A DNA stretch of 64,000 bases from the NCBI GenBank assembly GCA_031761405.1, contig JASEVX010000008.1:44045037-44109036 (forward strand), read 5' to 3'. This DNA comes from Serripes groenlandicus. Lineage: Eukaryota; Mollusca; Bivalvia; Cardiida; Cardiidae. Position 1 is the stretch's first letter; each line of letters starts with the position of its first letter. A program made the position numbers and the translations under genes. The notes under the pieces were generated by a model, which was given only the letters and a program-made list of their open reading frames with translations, searched no databases and was not told where the DNA came from. Below are positions 40,201 to 52,800 of the stretch, one piece after another.

Positions 40201-43200
40201 ATTGAGTTCCTCTGCATCAGCTACTAAAATCTTTTTTAAAATGTGAACTGTGTCTATAATAAGGTATTCAGTTTGACCGAGTGACCTTGTTTTTAAACCC
40301 AATATGACCCAGTTTCAAACATAAACTAGATTTGATGGAAAAGAATGCTCTGATGTATTTTCTGGAATATTGCATGAAAAACGAGACCTCTGAATTTAAG
40401 TGTTCAAAATAAAAACTTGAACTGGTGACCTAGTGACCTACTTTTTTAACCCAACATCACCCAGTTTAGAGCTTAACAAGATTTAATGGAGAAATGAATA
40501 TTCTGATGAACTTTCTTGAAGATTGGGTATAATATATGGAGTATTCATAAGGTAATAACTTCTGACACCTTTGCAGAGTGAAAGTTTTAACCCTTTCCCT
40601 CATACGACAATTCTGCAGCAGACAACTTTGAACATATTCTGTCAAAAAATAGAAAATCTCTATAATTGAATGGATAACCTATGACTAAAAACGGAAAACA
40701 TAGTCACAAAAGGAGAAATTGCTCATTCAAATGGCCGTCTGCTGCAGAGGCTTCAGAAAGCATCTATATGAGGGATAGGGTTAACAAGGGTGTTCCAAGA
40801 AACACAAAATACACCTGCCAATAATCATGACTGTGACCAATGAAGTCAAAACCCAAGGGATAGGATATATGGACTGTTGATGGAGAAATGAATGTTAAGT
40901 GTCAACCTTTCAAGGCAACACAAAACAAGAGTATTCAAATGAATGCATGTGTCGCTTGGCAATAGGACAGTTAGGGAAAGCTTGGTGGACAGACAGACAT
41001 ATGGACAAATAATAGAGAAGTCATCCGTAATTGTCATCCTCTCAATGCAGATGACACAAAAAAGAAATGATATGCTATTCCACTGCGACTTATCAATAAA
41101 TATCTATATATAGAATACATCTCAATTAAGGGGGAAACCCAAAGCTGAAAGAACCAACCTGTAAAGTCTGGGATTTCCCATGAGGATGTCCGGTTTAAGG
41201 TGCTGTTCAAATATACCATAGAGAAGTATAGGAAGAGCTGTGAACACCATATTGTAGTTCAAGAGGTACCAACTCTCAAAAAGGGACTGAAATGATGGAA
41301 ATAAAACACAAAGTATTAACCCTTTTCCACATACGACAACTTTGCAACAGATGACGTTGAAAAAAAATACGAAACTAAATAGAAACTACCTTTAAATGAA
41401 AGTACAATAATTGAATAGAGTTGAAAACATGGTGGCAAAAGGAGAAATTGCTCTTTTTGAGCAATTTCTTCTTTTGTCGCCATGTTTTCAAAAAGCAGTC
41501 TGCTGCAGAGGCATCAGAAAGCGTCTATATGAGGGAAAGGGTTAACTGACATACAGACGCTTTCTGACGCCTCTAAGAAAGACAACTCTTGATACATGTA
41601 AAATTGTGACAAAATGAGAAAAATGCTCAAAAACAGGCAATTTCTCCTTCAGCCACAATGTTTTCAACTCTTTTCAATAAATATACTTTCATTTAAAAAA
41701 GGTTTCCCATATTTATGCCAACTTGCCTTCAAAGTCGTCTGCTAGAATTGTGATGTATATGGCAAAGGGGGGTTAACCCTTTCCCTCATACGACAATTCT
41801 GCAGCAGACGACTTTGAACATATTTTGTCAAAAAATGAAAAATCTCTATAATTGAATGGATAACCTATGACTAAAAGTAGAAAGCATTGTGGCAAAGGGA
41901 GAAATTGCGCGTTTTGAGCAATTTCAGCCGTCTGCTGCAGAGGCTTCAAAAAGCGTCTATATGAGGGAAAGGGTTAAAATTGTCTGCTTTGGACATGAAT
42001 GGTAAAGAAAATGTAACATCTAGAAAAGTTCAATAGTTGAACCAAACAGCCTTCCAATATGCCAGTATGTGAAAGCGTAAAAAACAGACAGACGACTGAT
42101 GCGGGCAAAGTGATCCCTATCTGACACCCTGCCCAGAAGGCGGCATAAAAAGTATATTTCCACAATGTTTTCAGTTGTCTGCTGCAGTGGAGTCAAAAGT
42201 AAAATTTATCATGGAAAGTGAAAATAAAATAAATTGATGAAATGGGAGAAATTGCTCAACAGTGGAAAATTCGTAGAGGGTTAGCCACCTGATCCAATGA
42301 TTCTGGGCATGATTTCATTGGGATATTGGGCTACATGTACATATATAAATGCTGGGCTGTCCATGAGCCAGAACTCATACAACAAATCTGCTGCATATGA
42401 CTTTGATAATATCTAAGCAAAAACATGGAAAATCTTTATAAATGAAGGTATAATTACTGAAGAGTTGAAAACTTTGTGACAAACGGAGAAATTATTCATA
42501 ATGAGCAATTGCTTAGTTTGTCACAATGTTTTCAAAAGAAGACTGCTGCAGAAAGCGTAAGTAAGCATCTGTATGTGGGAAAGGGTTTACATGAATACGG
42601 GTTAAGTACAAACAAAACAGACATCAATAGTGATTTATATAAGTTGTAAGGATTTGTTTCACAATTGATGTTAAATGAAAAAAATATTTAACTCAAAAAC
42701 CCTTACCTGAGCAGAAAAAGCAGTGAAAAACATATAAAACAACTGAGCAGTAACAAATGCAACATTCTGAAATAGAAATAAGAGTTGAAAATTACTGCTT
42801 TGTTCTGAAAATATTTATAAAACAGAATAAAACATAATTCTAGGATAATTGTATGTTTGTATGTACAGTTAGGAACATCTTGAAATTGACAAATTTACCG
42901 TTCACGCTCCGCTCCGTTCCATTCCAATCCGCTCGGCTCACGTTCCATACCGCTCATAAAGCGTTCACTCATTCATAACATTGTGATTGCTTTTTTCCGT
43001 TCCACTCAGATTGAGCGAAGCATTCATGTGATTGGATTTTTCCGTTCATTATGATTGTTTCGTTCAGAGCGCAAAATTCCGTTCCGCTCATAAAGCGTTC
43101 CAACTTTGTTCCAATCACGCTCAGGATCCAATCACGTTCCACTCAGATTGTCTATTTCATGATGTTCTTAACTGTAAGATCAATATATATTTTAACCGAG

Positions 43201-43839
43201 CTCTTCTTGCAGCAGCATTGGAAACTATTTCTCATTACATTTTAACTCTTTATTCACCATAAACACACCCTTTCTGCAGCCTCTGCACCAGACATATTTT
43301 GAAAACAATGTGGCAAAGGGACAAATTACTCATAATGCTGCTTGTGTGATTATGACTTCAACCCTATTGAATAGTTAAACCTTCTTTATTCAGAGATTTT
43401 TCATATGTTCAAAGTAAGTCTGATGCAGATTTTTTGTATGTGGGAAATGGTAAACAAACAATTATTCTTGCTTTTTTATATAAAGCTATAACTTGCACAG
43501 GTTAATCTGGATCTGCATTATTCACAAAAGCCAACTTGTACATTTTCCCATGGAAGACTCATATGTCCCTTTATCTGGTATGAGACTTTTATAATAATCA
43601 ATTGAAAATTGTAACTTAAGTTCTAAACATTTAAGGAAGGTAGAATTGCTTATTTTGAACAATATTGTCTTTTCCTACAATGCTTTCAAAAAGAGGTGCC
43701 TGCTGCAAAGTCCACTACCATTAAGCACTTCCCATGTACATCAAATCTTTAGCAGGCGACTTTGGAAACATCTAGGCAAAACTAGAATGGAGTGGTCCGC
43801 GGAGCACGTGTGTCACCTGCACCTGCTCATTGAAAGTGT

Positions 43840-43887
<48 letters not shown>

Positions 43888-46800
43888 CCGGACAAAAAGT
43901 AATCCCTAAGTGCTACGCAAGGTGACACAACAAAATAGAATATCTAAAGCTTATTAAAGTATTATAATTGAAAAGAGTTGAAAACATTGTGGCATTATTG
44001 AATAGTTGGATACATTATGGCATTATTGAGCAACTTTTTCATATGTCACAATGTTTTCAAAAGTAGATGTATCAAATGCCTGCCATTTGCCACTATCCAA
44101 TGAACAACCATTAAAGTTTTTTCCTTTATAATAGCCAATTAGAACCAGTTAACCCTTTCCCTCATATAAAAGCTTTCTGACGCCTCTGCAGCAGACAGCT
44201 TTTTGAAAACATAGTGACAAAAGAAGAAATTGCTCAAAACGAGCAATTTCTCCTTTTGCCACAATGTTTTCCACTTTTAGTCATAGGTTATCCATTCAAC
44301 TATAGAGATTTTCTATGTTTTGACAAAATAAGTTCAAAGTCGTCTGCCTCAGAATTGTCGTATGAGGGTAAGGCTTAATTAACAATGAGTTTCCCGGCTG
44401 CCTCACACCAGTTCTCCATACAACATACTTCCCAGGTAACTTTGGAATAAATGAATGGCCATCTGGTATTCAAACTCACAACCTGCGAATCAATAGCCTT
44501 TTTGTCATTACCAACTGACCTATTGTAGCTTAAGAGAACACGCAATCTTACCTTATAGAAAAAGTACTGTACAAGGTTTGACATTCGAATGTAGTAGTAG
44601 TGGCCATGAACCAGCAAGGCCTTCTGTAAGAATTTAAACTTGGCAAATGCATAATCGCTGTTACGGACTGCCTGTCTCCCTTCTTTACCCATAATTCCTG
44701 AAAATAGCCAATTATGATTTAGTCCACTTTAAACCCTTTCCTACATGCTGATGCATTGCAACACATCCGCAGCAGATGACTTTCTAGACTATGAGCAATT
44801 TCTCCCTTTGCCGCAATGTTGTAATTTTGCTTTCATATATAGATATTAATTTTCTCTAGACATTTTCAAAGTTGCCTCCTGCAGATTTGTTTTAAGTGGG
44901 AAAGTTTTACCAATTATCTGCTAATGAATTTCAAATCTCTGTTTGATAAAGGTTAATCTATCAGGGAAGCCGTTAATAATCCTTCAACAAATAACATTAT
45001 TTTCCAGTGAATTTTATCCTTCTTTATTATCTTTCCTGGATATGTTACGAATACTATTGGTTCACTTATCTTGACGCCAGCCAGTCAGTCGTAATGCAAA
45101 TCCCACAACCCTGAGCACCAAGGAGGGCAGCCATTACTACCATTCTTAAAGTAGGGGGATCAAACTTGGACCTCTGGTACCTGAGGCGGTTGAATTATAT
45201 TCTGATAAATTAAATTTTTCAAACAGTGCATTTTATCAAATGATTTTGTTCACTGTTTACAGCCTTACACATAATCTCTATATGTCATCAGGAAGTAAAA
45301 GCATGAAATAAACAGAACAATTGTTTCTAAACACTTTCCCTCATACAGACGCTTTCTGACACCTTTGCAGTAGGTGGCTTTTGAGAATTTGTGGCAAATA
45401 GAGAAATTGCTCATGATGAGCAATTTCTTCATTTGCCATAACGTTTTCAATTCCATTCAATTATTTTTCTTTCCTATATAGAGATCTTCCACAATTTTGC
45501 CTGAATATTTCAAAGCCATCTGACCACTGCAGATTTGTTGTATGTGGTAAAGGGTTGGAATCTCACCTATTCCCACATGTGCCTCTTGTATCATGCTGAC
45601 ATCGTTCGCTCCGTCTCCAATGGCCGCAGTTACAGGGTGACCTTTAGAGTTCTTTATCAATCTAACAATCTACAACAATAAAATAAAGAAATTAATTAAT
45701 TTATTGATTGATAAAGTGTTTAACCCTTTCCCACATTCAAAAATCTGTAGCAGATGACTTTGAAAACATCTTTTCAAAAATGTGAAAAATCTCCATTAAT
45801 GACAGTTTAATTATTAAATAGAAGTGAAAAAACATTCTGGCAAATGGTGAAATTGCTCATCATGAGCAATTTCACCTTTGACACAATGTTTTCAAAAGTC
45901 GACTGCTGCAGAGACGTCAAAAAGTGTCTATATCTGGGAAAGCGTTAATTGATTGTGAAAGACCGTGTTGTTGTGGAACAGCATCAGCCTCTCTTATCAA
46001 AAGTCCAGGGTTCGAATCCTGTGATGAGCTGGTTTTGTCTTTTGGATTTTTCCAAGCAAACAGTGCAAGTACTGGCTAAGTCTCCAGGCAACAGATATCA
46101 AGAGAGATTAATATAAGCTGAAAGCTTGTTTCGCAATTGATGTAAATTACATAAGTTTAAATCTCTAAATCATAGTCATTAATTAATGATAATTAATTAA
46201 TTAATGATAATTAATTGATTGATGACATCATCTCTTACAGAATTGCTGCTTGGGACCCCGTTATTACTATCTACATATCCTGAGTGACTGATTGATAGAC
46301 ATTATGTTTGTCGGAATTGGTAATATCACTGACTGAATTAGAAAATCGTTGATCTTCATCCATTTCTAAGTGATGTACCATTTCCTAGTAAATTTGCCTT
46401 TTAAAGCTTTCCCACAAAAAAAACATATCTGCAGCTGATAACTTTGAAAGAATCTGTAGGAAAACATGAAACATCTTGACAAATTAAAGGGCCAAAAGTA
46501 GAAAAAATTGTTGGAAAAGGAAAAGTTTTTAAGCAAAATTTCTTGAAATGCTGGAAATGAATCAAAATGTTTTAGCATATGGGAAAATGGCAATCAGTCT
46601 GCAGATCTTTAAACACTTGCAGATGACTTTTGGAAACATTGTGGCAAAAAGAAAACTATACCCATGATGAGCAAAATGTCCTTCTGCCACAATAGTTTCA
46701 ACTCTGGTAATTAATCAAACTGTCAAATAAAGAGATTTTTCAAATTTTTGGCTATACAATTTCAAAGTTGTCTGCTGCAGATCTATTGTATATTGGAAAT

Positions 46801-49800
46801 GGGGGATTTAAAATATTATTGATACAGATAAAGCTGCTTCACAACTCAAAACAATTTCCCCCATATTTCACAGGTGACAAGTCAGAAAAGGACTTTTCAA
46901 TCATTATCCAAACAAAACAAACCTCAGCCTTTTGTAGGGGAGTCATTCTACAACACAACACAGCAGAACATTTCAGACAGAGGTCACACAGGATTTCGGA
47001 ATGTTCTATGAGACAGTGCGCCAGGCTTCCTCCGTCTATTACCAATGCAAACTTTTCTCCCTGTCTGGTAGGGTTATCTATCCTGTAATATAAATTAACC
47101 ATCTCCCACATACAGATGGTTTCTGATACCTCTGCAGCAAAAAACTTTTGAAAAAGTTTTGAGCAATTTCTCATTTTGCCAAAATGTTTTCAACTCAATT
47201 AAAAAATTGATATAGTTTTTACCACATTTTACGTAGCTATTTTCAAGTCATCTTCTGTAGATTTGTTGTATGTGGGAAAGGGTTAACAGTGTATTGCAGA
47301 TACGTTTTCCTGAATCTGTAGTAGATGAATTTTAAAACATTGTGGCAAAGGGAGAAATTTCTCAATGTTTTCAACTCTATTCAATAATTTTACTATCATT
47401 TATAAAGATTTCAATATTTTTTTTGCAAAATATGTATTGAAAAACTGTCTGCTGCAGACTTGCAGTATGTGGGAGACAGTGGCTCAGAGGTACAGCAACC
47501 ACCTCTTGAACCAACGGTCCCAGGCTAAAGTCTTCTCCTCACACATTCAGCCGTCCTGGTTGAGTATCAAGGAAACATACATTGATTGTGACAAATATTA
47601 GTACAAGTTGAAACAATTTGATATCAAAGTGAATTATTACAGACAGACAAACATTAATACAGACGATTTTGTGTACGCTACCAAGGCAATCAAAACAAAA
47701 AAGATTTTGTTTCCTTTTTCAGATTGAAACAGTTTGACCCTTTCCCTCAGCAGCAGACAAATTTTAAAAACATTGTGCCACAAGGAGAAATTACTCATAA
47801 TGAGAAATTTCATTTATTGCCACAATGTTTTCAACTCTATTCAATATTTATACTTTTATTCATAGAGATTTTCCATATTTTATCATCTATCTTTTCAAAG
47901 TCGTCTGCTGCAGAATTGCTGTATGTGGGATAGGCACAAAACAGTGACCATCACTGATAAATAGTAAGAGTTTACTTACACTAAGGCATGTTTCCTGATG
48001 AGTTCTGCACACTCTAAGCCAACCCTCTGGTTTGTGATGCGTAACTCAGACATGTCCCGCTGGAAGTGGCCCGTCGAATGACTAATGTTGACAGCAGTCT
48101 CCTCCTTATCTCCCGTCAGGACCCATACCTACGTACCCATAACAACAACAACATAAGAGCCTATCCCGGCACAAAGTTATAAGTCGGCATTTCTGTGTAC
48201 GTTCTGATCAGCAGTGTACATCTGCTCCATCTTACAAAATTTACTTTTAGCTGTCAGAAGCTTCAAACAAGATTGTTTAACCCTTTCCCTCAAACGACAA
48301 TTCTGCAGCAGACGACTTTGAACATATTTTGGCAAATAATGGAAAATCCCTATAATTGAATGGATAACCTATGACTAAAAGTGGAAAACATTGTGACAAA
48401 ACGTGCAATTTTCTTCTTTTGTTACTATGTTTTCAAAAAGCCGTCTGCTACAGAGGCGTCAGAAAGTGTCTATATGAGGTAAAGGGTTAAGTTATAAGTA
48501 ACCACTGTAGATTTTTATCAGACCGCGAAAAGGTTCTTGTTTGCCTTTGTATACAATGTACTTTCTGATCAGCATGTACATCAGCTCTGTCTTACAAGAA
48601 TCAACACAAATTAGCAGAAACTTCTAACAAGCTTGTGTATATCAACCCTATCTCCGAGTCAGACAACTTAAGATGCCTTTTTTATTCAGCTGAAGAATTA
48701 TAGAAAACATTAACCCTTTCCCTCATACGATAATTCTGCAGCAGACGACTTTGAACATATTTTGTCAACAAATAGAAAATCTCTATAATTGAATGGATAA
48801 CCTATGACTAAAAGTGGAAAACATTGTGGCAAAAGAAGAAATTGCTCGTTTTGAGCAATTTCTTCTTTTGTCACTATGTTTTCAAAAAGCCGCCTGCTGC
48901 AGAGGCATCAAAAAGCTTTTATATGAGGGAAAGGGTTAAAGGAAAAACACAAATTGCTTAAATTCAGCAATGTTTCCTATGTCCTAAATTGATTATGCTC
49001 ATTTTGAACAATTTCTCCTTTGTCTCAATGTTCCTCAAAAGTCCTCTGCTGCAGGTGCTTCATAATGCATTAATCAACATGAGTAGAAAAGTAAAAAATA
49101 TTCATTTATTTCACTTGTTATATCGCTGCATTATAATTTTGGTATTGCATGAATTCACAATTCAATATTTCCCAAACTATTTAAAACAAGAAACCGCTGA
49201 AGACGGTAAGGCCGGATTGTCGGCAATTTGACCTTGAAAATCGACAAACTAAGGTCAAGGTCAAAGTAACAATAGAAATCAATAGAACTTGTTACTGGTT
49301 ACCTTCAGGCAAAGTTTCAAGTTTGCAACCCTTTCTTGTGCTGAGATTTTGCTTAACCAGAAACTTTAACCATTTTGCCTAACCTAAAACTTTAACCAAA
49401 ATGTTGACGGACAGACAGACAGACAGACAGACGGACAGACGGACATCGCCAATCTATAGACCGGAATTGCTTAAGCAATCCGGCCAATAATTAAGGATTG
49501 ACAAATATCAAACCACACCCCCATCTTAACCCTTCCCTACATACAACGAATCTGCAGCAGACAGCTTTCAAAACATAGAGGAAAAGATTTTGAAAATCGC
49601 AATAAATGAAATTATGATTATTGAAAACAGTTGACAACATAGTGACAAATGGAGAAATTACGTCATGAGAAAATTTCTCTTTTTGCCAAAATGTTTTTTT
49701 AAAGTTGGTTTGCCGCAAATTGTGTCTGCATGTAGGGTAAATTAACTGACATATCTCACCTTTATTCCAGCTAAGAGCAAAGCTCTGATAGTTTTTGGCA

Positions 49801-52800
49801 CATCTTCTTGTAGTTTGTCTTCCACTGCTGTAGCCCCTAATAGAGTTAACTCCCTTTCTATGTGATCAAAGGCATCATCAACCTGAAATGAGAAACATAA
49901 TTATGGACAATGCTATTTACAAATATTATACAATGTCAACTTTCCAGCATAAGCCATTTCCCTGATAATATATTTTTAGAGCTTTAAAACAATTTCTGAA
50001 TGAATTTAATCTGACAAAATATGTTAATTAATTGTTTTAGTTTTAAAGAGTTGATTACATTCTGAAAAAAGCACACTTTTCCACTAAATTTGCATAAGTC
50101 TTCTGCTGCAGAAGCGTCGAAGGTCATTAGTGTTGTAGGAAGATTGAAATTGAGAAAAGCCCATATTTATTACAATTAACCCTTTCCCTCATACAACATT
50201 TCTGCAGCAGACGACTTTTGAAAACATTGTGGCAAAAGGAGCAATTTCTCGACATGCCACAACGTTTTCAACGTTATTCAATAATTATAATATTTTAAAG
50301 TTGTCTTCTGCATATATAACAATTACATGTAGGAGAAGGCATCTTTTAACCCTTTCTCACTTACAACAAATCTGCAGCTTTGAAAATGTTGTGGCAAAAA
50401 TTTGGAAAATCTCTGTATATGAAAATATGATCATTGCATAGAGTTGAAAACAATTTGAAAAAAGGAGAAATTGCTCATTATAAGCAATTTCTACTTTTAC
50501 CATAATATTTCAAAAGTCGTCTGCATATATGTCAAAAGGACACTAACTGTTTTGTTTTTGTTTGTTTTGTTTTCAAGAACTTTTTATGCTATTTTTTTGC
50601 TTTAACTTATTTTAAGGTTTTTATTAATATGAGGGACGTAGAATATCTACGTCCCTGTTAATATCAATACAATTCGAAATTTACCTGTATAGAAAAACTA
50701 ATTGCTCCATAACCTAAATTTGTAAATAAAGATTGAAACATTAAACAAAAGATATCTCACAACAAGCCGAAGTAAAGTATGAAAGAATAATAATTGCCGA
50801 ACCTTTTTATCCCTGTCAGAAAGCGATCTTCTTGCGTCTGTAAGTTCTTTATCTATCACAGCATATTCTTCTGTAGAAAGGCGGCGTTTTGCTATCACTA
50901 ATGTTCTCAAGCCGAGCTGAAAGTTAAAAATAATTAAAAACTTCGCCAAGTCACAAAGTGATATGGTCCAGTACAAGCATGGATTTTCAGGACTTGGCTA
51001 TCAGCAAAGATCTAGATCAGTATGTGTGCCTCAATGGATTCTGATCAGGATCATTGCAGTCCACGATTTAGTTTTACATGCAGGATTATGATTAAGAAAC
51101 ATGTATATTTTTACTTTTACTTTATTTACAAAAAGGCTTTAAACACTTGATGTGTTTCTAGCCAAATTATATAAACAGACATACATGTACAAAATTGTGA
51201 ATACTAAGGACCCTAACATGTAAAACATAATCAAGGATTCCTTATATGGGCATGGCTATTTTATCGTAATAGCCATTAATCCATATATTACCAGCGTGCG
51301 GACGCATTGAGTGCATATAACCCTTTCCCACATACAAGAAATCTACAGCAGACGACTTTGAAAACATACCCGAAAAAAATTTGGAAACTCCCTTTAAATG
51401 AAAGTATAATAATTGAATAGAGTTGAAAACATGGTGACAAAAGGAGAAATTGCTCGTTTTGAGCAATTACTTCTTTTGTCGCCATGTTTTCAAAATGCCG
51501 TCTGCTGCAGAGGCGTCAGAAAGCATCTACATGAGGGAAAGGGTTAAACACTTGCAGTGTTTTTAGCCAAACAATATGAATAGAAATGCATGTACAGTTT
51601 TTAACCGAGATCAATGACGAAAATAGTGAATATAATAAAATAGACAAATTAGAAATTTCAACAACTATTTCTACTTGTAAAACTAAATCAAGAATTCCTT
51701 ATATGGGCATGGCTATTTTATCGTAATAGCCATTAATCCATATATTACCAGCGTGCGGACGCATTGAGTACATATAACCCTTTCCCACATACAAGAAATC
51801 TACAGCAGACGACCCAAACAAATTTGGAAACTCCCTTTAAATGAAAGTATAAATGAAAGTATAATAATTGAATAGAGTTGAAAACATGGTGACAAAAGGC
51901 TAAATTGCTTCTTTTGAGCAATTTCTTCTTTTGTCGCCATGTTTTCAAAAAGCTGTCTGCTGCAGAGGCGACAGAAAGCGTCTACATGAGGGAAAGGGGT
52001 AAACATCAGACAATATTTGAAAGACTTGCAGTAAAAGGAGAAATTGCGCATGATTAGCCATCTCTCCCTTTGAAAAAATGTAATCAGCTCTATTCATAAT
52101 TATACTGTCATTTATAAAGACTTTTCACATCTTGGCGTAAATATGTTCAATATCATTGTTTGTGGAAAATGAATTTTGAAACCTCCGATTATCAGTTCTC
52201 AGGTGGTGTGGTTCATATTATCATAATTCATAAAGCTCACAGAGCTCTAGATAAGGAGCGTTTTTTATGCTCTAAAATCCTTATTTGACCTCCAAAACCT
52301 ATGTTGTGAGTATCCACAACATAGGTTTTAATGAGTGCTAAGATAGATACCATATATAAGAAAGACCTTTTAACTAGGGTTTTAATGAGTGCTAAGAGAG
52401 ATATCATATAAGAAAGACCTCTTCATTTGCAAAAACAAGAGGCCCATGAGGGCCTATGCTCTACTGGTATGGTTCTTTGGTCATTTTCAATCCAGAGCAT
52501 GTATGTATGGTGAAGATCGGATAGTAAATGGAGGCTCTTTTGTGTTCACAAGCTGTATTATAGCAATTTTTACAATTTCATGGGCCATAATCCAGTCTTG
52601 CATGGGTGGATCTAGCTGGTTTTCAAAAGGAACCAAGCTCTCATCAATATTTAACTACTATCTAAGTTTGGTGAAGATCAGATAGTAAATGGAGCCTCTA
52701 TTGTGTTCACATGCTCAATTATAGCAATTTGGACAATTTCAAGGGCCATAATCCAGTCTTGCATGGGCAGATCTGGCTGGTTTAGGAAAGGAACCGAGCT

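Noticed and set aside
45457..45660. Stand-alone small ATPase ORF containing GDGANDVSM
   Set aside because: It is one exon of the flippase plus intron read-through; splice sites at 45567 and 45669 and phase with neighbours show this.
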